Shown here: positions 17,204 to 26,167 of the stretch, one piece after another | How the letters are laid out: every line of letters starts with the position of its first letter | How positions within the stretch are numbered: position 1 is the first letter of the stretch | Assembly: GCF_900116045.1 (NCBI RefSeq) | Contig: NZ_LT630450.1 | Coordinates: 1,183,001-1,247,000 of the forward strand | Length of the DNA: 64,000 bases | Origin: Desulfovibrio piger | GTDB taxonomy: Bacteria; Desulfobacterota; Desulfovibrionia; Desulfovibrionales; Desulfovibrionaceae | Reading direction: 5' to 3' | Program-made: the position numbers and the translations under genes | Notes under the pieces: model-generated | Database searches by the model: none | The model's input: only the letters and a program-made list of their open reading frames with translations | What the model was told of the DNA's origin: nothing

Positions 17204-18190
17204 ATGTCACTGCCACGTGCCGCCCTGCTGGGCTGTATGCTGTCCCTGGCCGTCTCCCTGACCGTCCCCGCCCCGGCCCGCGCCGAAGTCACCCTGCTCA
17301 TCCCCAGCCGTACCGTCATCGACGCTCCCGCCGCGAAGAAAGGAGCGGAAGGCCAGGCCGTCAAAGCGCCCGCCGCCAAGGAGGCCCGGAACGGGGAGAG
17401 CGGCACGGAAGCCCCCGCCGCGGCCGTCCCCGCGGACGGCGAGGACAAGGCCCAGGCGGCTGCCCAGCCCGCCCCGCCGCCGCTCGATGAGGAAGTGGAC
17501 ATGCTCATCAGCCTGATGCGTCCCCGGGAACATGCCGCCCAGCCCCTGGAGATGCCCCAGCTCTTCGCCGTGCTGCGGCATGATGCCGGGACACGCTTCG
17601 TCAACGGGACGCCCCAGCCCGAACGCCGCGACCTGCTGGGCGACATGGAAGAGAGCCTGTACCTGGATACCAGGGCCTGGGGCGCCAATGTGGCCATCGA
17701 CCGGCCCGGCCTCTACCAGTTCATCACCGAGACCCGCCCGCGCCTCAATGCGGAACGACAGTGCTTCGAACAGCAGTACGTCAAGAGCATCCTGCCGGTC
17801 TGCGGCGTGGAAGACGGCTGGGACCGGCCTGCCGGACTGCGCCTGGAGATCCTGCCCCTGACCCGGCCTTTCGGCCTGACCGCGGGCAGCAGCTTCACGG
17901 GCAGGGCCCTGGGGCCTGACGGTCCCCTGGCCCATGCCCGCGTCTACATGGACCGTATCCGCACGGAAAAAAAGACAGGCCCCCTGCCCTGGCAGCATGA
18001 CCTGGAAGCCCGCACCGGCGCCGACGGCCAGTTCACCTTCACCCCGGGCGCGCCCGGCTGGTGGTGCTGCGTGGTGGAGGTCCCCGGCCAGCCCCTCAAG
18101 GGGCCCGACGGCCAGCCCATGCCCCTGGTCCTGGGGAGCGTCCTCTGGCTGTATGTGGACGCGGCGGAGCAGCCCGACAAAAATCGCTAG
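17204..18190 (+). CDS. Exported protein with DUF4198/NikM-like appearance
   Basis: A 328-residue protein with a signal peptide (about residues 1-28, ending APARA). A low-complexity Ala/Lys/Glu/Pro linker follows up to residue 95. The C-terminal beta-rich half contains FGLTAGSSFTGRAL, HARVYMDRIRTEKK, TGADGQFTFTPGAPGWW and a terminal hydrophobic stretch. This pattern of Ig-like segments with 'TDADGxFxFTPxxPGxW' recalls DUF4198 periplasmic proteins, some of which accompany nickel or cobalt uptake. No transporter gene is beside it, so a metal role is only a guess. Two cysteines (RQCFEQQYV and PVCGVEDGW) could form a disulfide. RBS AAGGA precedes the ATG. Confidence 0.75.
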   Translation: MSLPRAALLGCMLSLAVSLTVPAPARAEVTLLIPSRTVIDAPAAKKGAEGQAVKAPAAKEARNGESGTEAPAAAVPADGEDKAQAAAQPAPPPLDEEVDMLISLMRPREHAAQPLEMPQLFAVLRHDAGTRFVNGTPQPERRDLLGDMEESLYLDTRAWGANVAIDRPGLYQFITETRPRLNAERQCFEQQYVKSILPVCGVEDGWDRPAGLRLEILPLTRPFGLTAGSSFTGRALGPDGPLAHARVYMDRIRTEKKTGPLPWQHDLEARTGADGQFTFTPGAPGWWCCVVEVPGQPLKGPDGQPMPLVLGSVLWLYVDAAEQPDKNR

Positions 18191-18361
18191 GGCCGGGAAA
18201 CACACTTTTTTTGACAGCTATTTCCCGTGATTATCCTCGGGAAGGCCCGGCCGTCCCTCCGGGAGAGCCCTGCGCCCCTTGCCTTTTTGACCAAGCCAGC
18301 TATAGTACATGCTATTGAGAAAAGAAGCACACGCGCATCTTTCACCCTTACGGAGACACCC

Positions 18362-19264
18362 ATGAAGATCAAAGCCATTCTGACCATGCTCATCATGCTG
18401 GGAGGCGCCTGTATGTACGCCCTGCCCGACACGGCCGATGCGGCCCGTCTGGGCGGCGGGCGCTCCTTCGGCAGCCGTCCCTCCATGTCCCAGCCTGCCC
18501 AGGCCCCCAGCGCCATGCAGCGCCAGTCCACGCAGCAGCGCCAGCAGGCGGCCCAGGCCCAGCAGCCCCAGCGCAAGGGCTTCCTCGGCGGTATGGGCGG
18601 CCTGCTGGGCGGCCTTCTGGCCGGTTCGCTCATCGGCTCCCTGCTCTTTGGCGGCGGCTTCTCCGGCGGCGGCATCATGGACATCCTGCTGCTCGGCATC
18701 CTGCTCTTCGTGGGCCTGAAGCTCTTCGCCCGTGCCCGCAACAAGACCGCGCCCGCGCCCGCCGGTGCCGGCACCGCCCCCGCGGGCGGCATGGAGCCCC
18801 CCCTGCAGCGCAGCGATACCGCGGCCACCGGCTGGGACAGCCTGAGCAGCCAGGGCAGCACCTACAACAGCCAGCCCGAAGTGGTCATCCCCATGCCCGC
18901 CGATTTCGATGCCGAAGAATTCCTGCGCGGCGCCAAGATGGCCTACAACCGCCTCCAGGCTGCCTGGGACAACCGTGACCTCAACGATATCGCCCAGTTC
19001 GCCAGCCCGGCCGTCATGGATGCCGTGCGCCAGCAGCTGGCCGAAGAGACCGAACCCAGCAAGACCGAGATCCTCCTGGTCAATGCCCAGCTCCTGAGCG
19101 TGGTCAACGAAGACAAGGAGCAGCGCGCCCAGGTCTACTTCGATGTCCTCATGCGCGAACGTCCTGACCAGACCACACCGTCCAACGTGCGCGAGATCTG
19201 GCATTTCGTGCGTGAGCTCGACGGCGGCACCTGGAAGCTGGACGGCATCCAGCAAGTGGCGTAA
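18362..19264 (+). CDS. Exported membrane-anchored protein with Tim44-like domain
   Basis: A 300-residue protein. Residues 1-28 form a signal peptide (ending ADAA). A Gln/Ala-rich segment (50-70), a glycine-rich hydrophobic stretch (73-103) and a membrane segment (104-123) follow. From about residue 180 the C-terminal part (FDAEEFLRGAKMAYNRLQAAWDNRDL ... VYFDVLMRE ... IWHFVRELDGGTWKLDGIQ) matches the Tim44-like fold. Bacterial members of this family are widespread but of unclear role. The ATG at 18362 starts the signal peptide behind a GGAGA site; the frame upstream is not protein-like. A terminator follows directly, so it is likely a single-gene unit. Confidence 0.85.
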   Translation: MKIKAILTMLIMLGGACMYALPDTADAARLGGGRSFGSRPSMSQPAQAPSAMQRQSTQQRQQAAQAQQPQRKGFLGGMGGLLGGLLAGSLIGSLLFGGGFSGGGIMDILLLGILLFVGLKLFARARNKTAPAPAGAGTAPAGGMEPPLQRSDTAATGWDSLSSQGSTYNSQPEVVIPMPADFDAEEFLRGAKMAYNRLQAAWDNRDLNDIAQFASPAVMDAVRQQLAEETEPSKTEILLVNAQLLSVVNEDKEQRAQVYFDVLMRERPDQTTPSNVREIWHFVRELDGGTWKLDGIQQVA

Positions 19265-19297
19265 GCTACGCAAAGAAGAACTGTTACTAGTCAATCG

Positions 19298-19322
19298 GGC
19301 CGGAAGTTCTTCCGGCCTTTTT
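19298..19322 (+). terminator. Terminator of the Tim44-like gene
   Basis: Perfect 8-bp stem GGCCGGAA / TTCCGGCC, loop GTTC, five T. It ends only about 30 bases before the next start codon. Confidence 0.9.
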
Positions 19323-19352
19323 CATGCCCGCCAGACGGGACAAGGAGTTCAC

Positions 19353-19748
19353 ATGGAATGTTATGTCCGCAAGCACGACAAGCTCGTGCGCTATCTTGAC
19401 ATGTGCATCGAAGAAGCCAGCCGCGAATATGCCCGCGTGACCATGCCCATCACCGAGAACCACAAGAACGGCATGGGCGTGGCCCACGGCGGCGCCATCT
19501 TCTCCCTGGCCGACGTGGCCTTCGGCTGCGCGGCCAATGCCGGCAACGAGCACGGCGTGGTCAGCCTGTCCACCACCATCGAATACCTGCGCCCCGGCAT
19601 GGTCAGCCCCCTCAAGGCCGAAGCCCGCCTGGTGCGCAACGGCGCCCATGTGCTCACCTACGATGTCAATGTCTATGACGGCAGCGGGGCCCATGTGGCC
19701 CGGTGCATGGCCACCGGCTTCCAGACCAACGTGCCCCTGCCCCGCTAG
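19353..19748 (+). CDS. PaaI-family hotdog thioesterase
   Basis: A 131-residue hotdog-fold protein expected to hydrolyse acyl- or aryl-CoA thioesters. The core motif NGMGVAHGGAIFSLADVAFGCAAN near residues 36-60 matches the PaaI/YdiI family, and the second half (STTIEYLRPGM, KAEARLV) gives the central sheet. Length is normal. The ATG at 19353 follows CAAGGAG by six bases; the frame upstream belongs to the Tim44-like gene region. Substrate cannot be read from sequence. The only CoA ligase in the window (paaK at 5 kb) is distant, so a shared pathway is not implied. Confidence 0.9.
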   Translation: MECYVRKHDKLVRYLDMCIEEASREYARVTMPITENHKNGMGVAHGGAIFSLADVAFGCAANAGNEHGVVSLSTTIEYLRPGMVSPLKAEARLVRNGAHVLTYDVNVYDGSGAHVARCMATGFQTNVPLPR

Positions 19749-19873
19749 GGCGCCCCTGGAAAACGCCGCGGCCCCGGCGCCACGCGGGCCAGCGCTCTCC
19801 GGCACGGGGACAAGCCCCCCCCCAGGCTGCCTTTCCGGGGGCGGCCCGCTCTCCGCGTCTTCCCCGGCATGCG

Positions 19874-19907
19874 AAAAGGGGACGGCTTCATGCCGTCCCC
19901 CTTTTTT
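19874..19907. terminator. Bidirectional terminator between thioesterase and pseudouridine synthase genes
   Basis: Perfect 9-bp stem GGGGACGGC / GCCGTCCCC around TTCAT. Plus strand continues with CTTTTTT; minus strand with TTTT. It serves two convergent genes. Confidence 0.85.
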
Positions 19908-19935
19908 GTCGTCGTCCCGGAGATGCCCCCGGGAT

Positions 19936-20937
19936 TCAGTGCCCCTGCCGGGCCGCTGCCTCGTCGATCTCGTCCGGCAGGGCCTGCGGCAGCCTGTCGG
20001 CGGGCCAGTCGGGCAGGCAGGCGAAACGCCGCCCGTCCGGCAGGATGACCCGCATGGCGTGCAGGTACATGGGCGTCCCGGCGGCGCGTCCCCGGGCCCC
20101 GTATTTGACATCGCCCTCGATGGGATGCCCCAGGGACGAGAGCTGCGCCCTGATCTGATGGGTGCGGCCGGTCAGCAGCCGCACCAGCAGCAGGCTGTGC
20201 CGCTGCTCCACGCGCACGGGCCGGACCAGCAGCAGGGCTTCCGTCTCGCCGTTGCCCGGCGCGCCCGTCTGCCGGACATGCATCTGTTCCCGGCCGTTCC
20301 CGGTCTCCTTGCGCAGCCAGTGCCGGAACAGGCGCACGCCGGCATGGGGCCAGCGGCCTTCCACCCAGGCCAGATATTCTTTTTTCATGCGCCGCTCGCG
20401 CAGGGCCGTGGTCAGCTCGCGCAGCACGGAAAAACTGGCGGCCACCAGCAGGATGCCCGAGGTGTCCTTGTCCAGGCGATGGACAGGCGTCGGCTTGAAG
20501 GGGGCATCGCCCGCCCGGGCCGCCAGGCGGCTGGACAGGCTGTCCTCATGCCCGGTGCCGGGATGGGTGGGCAGCCCGGCCGGTTTGCAGAAGACCCAGA
20601 GGTCCCCGTCCTGCAGCAGGGGACGGGGGAGGGGCGGCAGGGCCTGCGCCCGCGGGCGCGGCTCCTGGCCCGGTGCCGGGGAAGACAGGCTCCCCGCAGC
20701 CTTGCTCCTGCGGCTCATGCCCAGGGCGAAGGGGGGCAGGCGCACGGCGTCGCCCGCGGCCACCAGACCGAACGGTTTCGCCCGGCCTCCGTTGATGCGG
20801 ACCTGACCCGTGCGGATCCAGCGGTGCAGCAGCGACGGCGGCAAGTCCAGGCGCCGCTGCAGGAACTGCAGCAGCTTCTGCCCGCCTTCGCGGGGATCCA
20901 CGGTGACTGTATTGGGGTCGGGCGCTTCACCCATCAT
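19936..20937 (-). CDS. RluA-family 23S rRNA/tRNA pseudouridine synthase
   Basis: A 333-residue enzyme converting uridine to pseudouridine in structured RNA. An S4-type RNA-binding region occupies about residues 20-67. A proline-rich linker (82-108) leads to the catalytic domain with HRLDKDTSG, in which D156 is the nucleophilic aspartate. RTHQIRAQLSSLGHPIEGD is the C-terminal family signature. RluC or RluD specificity cannot be assigned. The ATG at 20937 overlaps the final 11 bases of the upstream PAS-GGDEF gene; an ATG three bases on is equally possible. The overlap implies co-translation with the cyclase, an unusual pairing. Confidence 0.92.
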   Translation of the reverse strand: MMGEAPDPNTVTVDPREGGQKLLQFLQRRLDLPPSLLHRWIRTGQVRINGGRAKPFGLVAAGDAVRLPPFALGMSRRSKAAGSLSSPAPGQEPRPRAQALPPLPRPLLQDGDLWVFCKPAGLPTHPGTGHEDSLSSRLAARAGDAPFKPTPVHRLDKDTSGILLVAASFSVLRELTTALRERRMKKEYLAWVEGRWPHAGVRLFRHWLRKETGNGREQMHVRQTGAPGNGETEALLLVRPVRVEQRHSLLLVRLLTGRTHQIRAQLSSLGHPIEGDVKYGARGRAAGTPMYLHAMRVILPDGRRFACLPDWPADRLPQALPDEIDEAAARQGH

Positions 20938-22624
20938 AGCGGCTCTCCTCCAGGGATACCACGCAATCCTTGCGTTTTTCTATCCAGGCCTTGATGGCAT
21001 GGCCGGAAACCAGCCGGCTGCCGTGCTTTTCGTGGAGCATCCGGCGGTCGGCCAGGGCCAGGGCCTCCCGCAGGGAGGGCGCCTCTTCCGCACCGGAAAG
21101 GCCAAAGGACATGATGACCGGCACATGGCCGGAATGTTCGTTGTAATGCCGGAAAACTTCCCTGATCTTCTCCAGGACCCGCGCGGCGTCGCGCAGGTTG
21201 CACCGGGGCAGCAGCACGGCGAACTCGTCGCCGCCCAGGCGGGCCACGCAGTCCGTGGAACGCAGCGAGCTCCGCAACAGGCGGGCGGCCGTCTGCAGCA
21301 TGCTGTTGCCGGTGTCGTGCCCCAGATAGTCGTTGATCAGCTTCAGCCCGTTGACATCGCAGCTGATGACGCTGACCTCCCTGTCGGGCTGCCTGTCCAG
21401 CCGGTCCAGCTCGTTGTGGAAATAGACCAGGCTGTGGACGTCCGTCAGGGAGTCATATTCGATCATCTCCGCCAGACGGTCACGTTCGCCCTGGGTGGCG
21501 GTAATGTCCGTATGCAGGCCGATAAGGCGTGTGGCACGGCCGTGGGCGTTGCGCCGCAGGACGCGGGCGCGGCTCAGGATCCAGCAGTATGTGCCGTCAG
21601 CCTTGAGCATGCGGAAGGACTGTTCGTAACTGTCCCCGTAACGGGGCGACATGATGATGTCCATCTGCCGCTTCAGCACCGCCGGCCGTTCATCGGGATG
21701 CAGCTTGTCCCGCCAGCTTTCGAAGGTATGCCCGAACCTGCGCTGGTCATAGCCCAGCATGGCGATATACCGGGGACTGTAATAGATGGTGTTGGTCTCC
21801 ATGTTCCAGTCCCACAGGCCGTCACCGCTGCCGAACAGGGCCATGAGGGAGATCTCGCAGTTTTTGCTGGAAAGGGCCTCCTGCCCTTCCTCCCCGCCCC
21901 GCGGCACAAGGTTCCCCGTCACATAGACGGGCGTGCCGCTGTCGTCATGGCCCACCAGGGTGCCGCAGGCCAGAAAGTCCTTGCGGCTGCCGTCCGGCAG
22001 GGTCAGCAGCACGCGCTCCACAAAGCTGCCGTCATGGTCACGGGCGGACAGGAGCCGGGAAAAACGGGTGGACAGGACCCGGACCGTCTCGGGCCCCATC
22101 ATGTCCCGGATGGCCTGCCGGGAAAGGCGCAGGGCGCCGCTGTCGGGCAGATGGAGCAGACGGGCGCAGTTCCTGTCCAGCGTGTACTCTTCCCGGGCAC
22201 GGTCATAGATCCACCGGCCCTCAGCGCCCGGCTGGTACCATCTGCCCCTGCCGTCCAGGCGTGTCAGCGCCCCCACCAGCAGACGGGGCGTACCGCAGGG
22301 GAAGCGTTCCAGCACGATGGCACGGCAGCAGATGATGTCTCCGCCCACGGCCTGCAGGATCTCCAGGGCGCTGCCGGAGGAGCGGCGCAGGGTGCCGAAA
22401 AGCTGCCGGCCCCCCTCCTGGCGGCCGGCGGCAAGACCGGCACAGAACGCAGCGGATCCGCCCCGGTAGCTCCCTGCGGTCCCGCCTTCCAGCAGGCTCG
22501 CGGCCTCCGGGCTCAGGACGACGCGGTCACTGTGGACACGCCACTGCCAAAGGGGATCTGCAGCATCCATGACATGAGATTCGAACCAGTCGGCCGGCAA
22601 CGGTACATCACTCATAGGGTCCAT
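20927..22624 (-). CDS. PAS-containing diguanylate cyclase
   Basis: A 565-residue cytoplasmic signalling protein. At least one clear PAS/PAC module spans residues 258-376 (LWDWNMETNTIYYSPRYIAMLGYD ... RATRLIGLHTDIT). The region 20-245 looks like one or two more divergent PAS-like sensors. The C-terminal GGDEF domain (about 388-545) has an intact GGDEF at 464-468. An inhibitory site RSTD (455-458) is placed five residues before it, so it should make c-di-GMP with product inhibition. No transmembrane segment is seen, so the signal is cytoplasmic. The first ATG (22624) or the one three codons later can be the start. It overlaps the pseudouridine synthase gene at its 3' end. Confidence 0.9.
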   Translation of the reverse strand: MDPMSDVPLPADWFESHVMDAADPLWQWRVHSDRVVLSPEAASLLEGGTAGSYRGGSAAFCAGLAAGRQEGGRQLFGTLRRSSGSALEILQAVGGDIICCRAIVLERFPCGTPRLLVGALTRLDGRGRWYQPGAEGRWIYDRAREEYTLDRNCARLLHLPDSGALRLSRQAIRDMMGPETVRVLSTRFSRLLSARDHDGSFVERVLLTLPDGSRKDFLACGTLVGHDDSGTPVYVTGNLVPRGGEEGQEALSSKNCEISLMALFGSGDGLWDWNMETNTIYYSPRYIAMLGYDQRRFGHTFESWRDKLHPDERPAVLKRQMDIIMSPRYGDSYEQSFRMLKADGTYCWILSRARVLRRNAHGRATRLIGLHTDITATQGERDRLAEMIEYDSLTDVHSLVYFHNELDRLDRQPDREVSVISCDVNGLKLINDYLGHDTGNSMLQTAARLLRSSLRSTDCVARLGGDEFAVLLPRCNLRDAARVLEKIREVFRHYNEHSGHVPVIMSFGLSGAEEAPSLREALALADRRMLHEKHGSRLVSGHAIKAWIEKRKDCVVSLEESRYDG

Positions 22625-22759
22625 CCGGGTATCATATGTTATTTCCTATCAAAAGCATATCGGGGGGGCAAGCCTTTCCCTCCCGGCCTTCCGCGTGTAT
22701 GACAGGGAGCAGCGGAGAGGCCGCGCCCGCCCGGCCGGCCTCCCGGACAGGAGGGACAT

Positions 22760-23458
22760 ATGCGCTGTTTTGTATTGCAACATCTTGATTTTGAAGACCT
22801 CGGGACCTTCGCGCCCGTACTCCGTGAAGCGGGCTGGACCATACGGGCCTGCCATGTGGCGGACGGGCTGCCCGCCGCACGGGACTGGCTCGATGCCGAC
22901 CTGTGTGTCGTCCTGGGCGGCCCCATGGGCGTCCACGACGGGGCGGCCTACCCCTTCCTTGCGCGGGAACAGGAACTCGTCCGCAGCCGTCTGGCCGAAG
23001 GCCGTCCCCTGCTGGGCATCTGCCTGGGCGCCCAGCTCATGGCGCAGGCCCTGGGCGCGGCCGTCTATGCCGGCAAGGCCAAGGAGATCGGCTGGGGCGG
23101 CCTGCACCTGACGGAGGCCGGGGAAGCCTCGCCCCTGGCCGCCCTGCGCGGGGCCCCCGTGCTGCACTGGCACGGCGATACCTTCGACCTGCCGCCCGGC
23201 GCCAGCCTGCTGGCCTCCACGGACATCACGCCCCACCAGGCCTTCCGGGCCGGGCCGGGACAGCTGGCCCTGCAGTTCCATGCCGAGGCCGACGCCGCCC
23301 GCATGGAGCACTGGCTCATGGGCCATGCCTGCGAACTGGCCGCCGCCCGCCTGGACGTGGCGGCCATCCGGCAGGATGCCCGCGACCTGGGCGGCCGTGC
23401 CGCTGCCGCCGGACAGAAGTTCTTCCGCCGCTGGCTGGACAGCGTCTTCGCCGCCTGA
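22760..23458 (+). CDS. Class I glutamine amidotransferase-like protein (GMP synthase GATase type)
   Basis: A 232-residue single-domain protein. The nucleophile elbow GICLGAQ holds the catalytic cysteine near residue 94. LQFHAEAD near residue 174 supplies the histidine, and VLGGPMGVHD is the oxyanion-strand motif. This is the stand-alone GATase1_GMP_Synthase-like family, often annotated as type 1 glutamine amidotransferase. The partner acceptor is unknown. In-frame ATG at 22760 follows AGGAGGGACAT. It lies 34 bases before cinA on the same strand and is probably co-transcribed with it. Confidence 0.9.
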   Translation: MRCFVLQHLDFEDLGTFAPVLREAGWTIRACHVADGLPAARDWLDADLCVVLGGPMGVHDGAAYPFLAREQELVRSRLAEGRPLLGICLGAQLMAQALGAAVYAGKAKEIGWGGLHLTEAGEASPLAALRGAPVLHWHGDTFDLPPGASLLASTDITPHQAFRAGPGQLALQFHAEADAARMEHWLMGHACELAAARLDVAAIRQDARDLGGRAAAAGQKFFRRWLDSVFAA

Positions 23459-23491
23459 GCCCCCGGCGCCCCCACAGACAAGGAGCAGCAC

Positions 23492-24748
23492 ATGAAAGCC
23501 GAGATCATTGCCGTGGGCACCGAGCTCCTGCTCGGCCACACCATCAATACGGACGCCGCCCATGTGGCCCGCGCCCTTTCCGCCCTGGGCGTCGACCTGC
23601 ACCATGCCTGCGTGGTGGGCGACAACGCCGCCCGTCTGGAAGCGTGCCTGCGCGCCGCCCTGCAACGCAGCGACCTGGTCATCACCACCGGCGGCCTGGG
23701 CCCCACCGGTGACGACCTCACCAAGGAGACCGTGGCCCGCGTGCTGGGCCTGCCCCTGGAAGAGCACGCGGACAGCCTGCGCAGGCTGCGGGAATACTTC
23801 GGTGACCGGCCCGTGGGCGAGAACCAGTACAAGCAGGCATGGCTGCCGCGCGGCAGTCATGCCTTCGCCAACAGCGTGGGCACGGCCCCGGGCTGCGCCG
23901 TGCCCGCGGAAGGGCACAAGCTGGTCATCCTGCTGCCCGGACCGCCGTCCGAGCTCCTGCCCATGCTGCATGACGGGGTCGTGCCCTGGCTCGCCCGCAA
24001 GACCGGGGCCTGCATCCAGTCCAGCATGGTGCGCACCTTCGCCCTGGGCGAAGGGGATGCCGAACTGCGGCTGCGCGACCTGACCGGCGGCGCCAATCCC
24101 ACGGTGGCCACCTACGCCACCGACGGCGAGATGTTCGTGCGCATCACGGCCAAGGCCGCCACCGCCGGAGAGGCCGCGGCACTGGTGGCCCCCGTGCGGG
24201 AGGACGTCTGCCGGCGCCTGGGCGACCACGTCTACGGCGTGGATGTGGAAAATCTGGAGAGCGTCGTCGTGCCCCTGCTGCTGCAACGCGGCGAGACCCT
24301 GACCACGGCCGAATCCTGCACGGGCGGCCTGCTGGCCAAGCGCATCACCGATGTGGCCGGTGCCTCGTCGGTATTCCATCAGGGCCTCGTGACCTATGCC
24401 AATGAGGCCAAGACCCGCCTGCTGGGCGTGCCCGAAGAGCTGCTGGCCAGGGTGGGGGCCGTCAGCCCCGAAGTGGCCCGCTGCATGGCCCAGCAGGCCT
24501 GCGCCCGCTACGGCAGCACCTGGGGCGTGGGCATCTCCGGCATCGCGGGGCCCGGCGGCGCCACGGCCACCAAGCCCGTGGGCCTGGTCTACATCGCCCT
24601 CAGCGACGGGGGGCGGACCTGGCTGCGCGTCATGCGCCCCCACGGCCGCTACATGGGCCGGGCCTGGACCCGCCAGCGCGCCGCCAGCCATGCCCTGGAC
24701 ATGCTGCGCCGCGCCATGCTCGGCCTGCCTGTGGAGATGGAGGCCTAA
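23492..24748 (+). CDS. cinA: CinA: ADP-ribose pyrophosphatase / nicotinamide-nucleotide amidase
   Basis: A 418-residue two-domain protein. The N-terminal MoCF-like domain (about 1-170) starts AEIIAVGTELLLGHTINTD and contains TTGGLGPTGDDLTKE. The C-terminal PncC domain (about 255-415) has TTAESCTGGLLAKRITDVAGAS with the catalytic serine, and GISGIAGPGGATATKPVGLVYIA. The enzyme recycles NMN to nicotinate mononucleotide within the pyridine-nucleotide cycle. Full length is as expected. The start is preceded by AAGGAG. Its upstream neighbour encodes a glutamine amidotransferase. Confidence 0.95.
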   Translation: MKAEIIAVGTELLLGHTINTDAAHVARALSALGVDLHHACVVGDNAARLEACLRAALQRSDLVITTGGLGPTGDDLTKETVARVLGLPLEEHADSLRRLREYFGDRPVGENQYKQAWLPRGSHAFANSVGTAPGCAVPAEGHKLVILLPGPPSELLPMLHDGVVPWLARKTGACIQSSMVRTFALGEGDAELRLRDLTGGANPTVATYATDGEMFVRITAKAATAGEAAALVAPVREDVCRRLGDHVYGVDVENLESVVVPLLLQRGETLTTAESCTGGLLAKRITDVAGASSVFHQGLVTYANEAKTRLLGVPEELLARVGAVSPEVARCMAQQACARYGSTWGVGISGIAGPGGATATKPVGLVYIALSDGGRTWLRVMRPHGRYMGRAWTRQRAASHALDMLRRAMLGLPVEMEA

Positions 24749-25084
24749 CAGCGGCCAGCCGGATGACGGGGGATGGCCCCTGGCCCTGCTGCCGGTGCCC
24801 CCGGCTCACCTCGCCGTGACGGGCACGGCCGCGCAGGCCGCCTGGAGATCCCCGCCCTTTCGTGCCGCCCTTCGCCGCCGCGGCTGCCGCTGCCGTCCCG
24901 CCGGAGGATGCCCCGTGATACGGCCGTGCCGTGCGCACGGTACGGCGGAAAAACGCCGTCACATCCTTTTCTTCCCGGAAACGGGATACCGCCCCGTTTG
25001 TCGGCGCAGGCCGGTGAACGGGGCGGCATGTCAGGACGGGTCGCTCCCGTCAAGCCGCGAGGTCCGGTCTGCCCCGGCCCGCGT
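24749..25084. other. Convergent intergenic region, no gene seen
   Basis: About 336 GC-rich bases between cinA and the exported hydrolase gene. The palindrome at 24924-24945 is the only structured element found; there is no clear terminator with a T run. Confidence 0.6.
24924..24945. repeat. 22-base near-perfect palindrome between convergent genes
   Basis: CCGTGCCGTGC is followed directly by GCACGGTACGG, symmetric except for one position per arm. It has no T run, so it is not a standard terminator. Purpose unknown. Confidence 0.5.
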
Positions 25085-26038
25085 CTAGTGTTCCAGGAAG
25101 GCCACCACCTTCTGGCGGAATTCCCTGTAATAGGGCTTTTCCATCATCATGGCATGGGCAGCGCCGGGCATGATCTCCAGCCTGGAGCCGGAAGGCAGCT
25201 TGCTCATGGCGGCCCGCATGCTGTCGAGGTTCAGGTACGGGTCCTTGTCTCCGCCGATGACCAGCGTGGGCACCTGGATGGAGGCAGGATCGATGAGGGG
25301 GGTCTCGGCGGAGACCAGCAGGTCGCGGCGGCCGCCGTTGGGGCTGGAATCCTTGTCATAGCGCCAGCAGTTGGACTGGAACACGGCCACCACCTGCGGA
25401 TCCACGATGCTGTAATCGATGGCGCCGTCCTTGGTGGTCTGGAAATCGCCCGCGGCATGCAGCCAGGTGTTGTGGTTGAACGGCACCTTCACGTCCGCCG
25501 CCCCCAGGCCCACCATGATGGGCGCGTACAGCACCAGCTTCTTCACCATCTCGGGATGGCGGGCCACGAAGCGGCTGCTGGTGACGGTGCCCCAGCTCCA
25601 GCCCAGCACATCCAGCTTCTTCTGGCCGGAGACCTTCAGGATCTCGGCAGCGGCCGCCGCAGCATCCTCGGCGGCATAGTCGGAATCGGGCATGAAGCCG
25701 TCCTTCACCTCCTGGGACTCGCCATAGCCCGCCACATCGAAGGTCCAGACGGCGAAGCCGCGCGCGGCAAGATAGCGGGCCAGGCTGTAATCGGCATAAT
25801 CCACGTCGAATTCATGCGAGGAATAGGTCAGGCCATGCACCAGCAGGATCTGGCGCTGCGGCTGCGTCCCGGCCACGGTCAGACGCTGCAGGTGCAGGGC
25901 CATGCCGTTGCGCTCCAGGGGAAAGGTCTGGATCCGGTATTCCGTGGCGGCATCCGCGCGGGCCTGGACCGTGGCGACCTGAAGGGAAAAAAGCAGCACC
26001 TGCAGCATCAGCAGGCAGGAAAGAAGTGAACGGATCAT
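25085..26038 (-). CDS. Exported alpha/beta-hydrolase
   Basis: A 317-residue protein with a signal peptide (about residues 1-27, hydrophobic LLSCLLMLQVLLFSLQVATVQARA). The mature part has the hydrolase landmarks: oxyanion HG in LLVHGLTYSSHEFD, the nucleophile elbow GWSWG near residue 148, the acid in GGDKDPYL and the catalytic histidine in GAAHAMMM. It is expected to act in the periplasm on an ester or amide, possibly a lipid or peptide; substrate unknown. The start at 26038 begins the signal peptide. It is oriented away from the AGCS symporter gene, and the AT-rich spacer between them can hold promoters for both. Confidence 0.9.
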   Translation of the reverse strand: MIRSLLSCLLMLQVLLFSLQVATVQARADAATEYRIQTFPLERNGMALHLQRLTVAGTQPQRQILLVHGLTYSSHEFDVDYADYSLARYLAARGFAVWTFDVAGYGESQEVKDGFMPDSDYAAEDAAAAAAEILKVSGQKKLDVLGWSWGTVTSSRFVARHPEMVKKLVLYAPIMVGLGAADVKVPFNHNTWLHAAGDFQTTKDGAIDYSIVDPQVVAVFQSNCWRYDKDSSPNGGRRDLLVSAETPLIDPASIQVPTLVIGGDKDPYLNLDSMRAAMSKLPSGSRLEIMPGAAHAMMMEKPYYREFRQKVVAFLEH

Positions 26039-26167
26039 GGTTCCCCCTGTGTCCGCTCCCCGGGACGTCCCCGCGGGAACGGCATTGGATGAAATGTGGA
26101 CGATGTGAACTTTTGCGGCTGAAACCCCTTTGCAGTCGCAAAAAAATTTTATAGCATGGTTTAATGT

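Noticed and set aside
18211-18236. Promoter at TTGACA 18211 for the Tim44-like gene
   Set aside because: A perfect -35 without a -10 at the right distance; left unannotated.
20810-22702. 630-codon frame antisense to the PAS-GGDEF gene
   Set aside because: The sense frame has an intact GGDEF and I-site; the antisense frame is a composition artefact.
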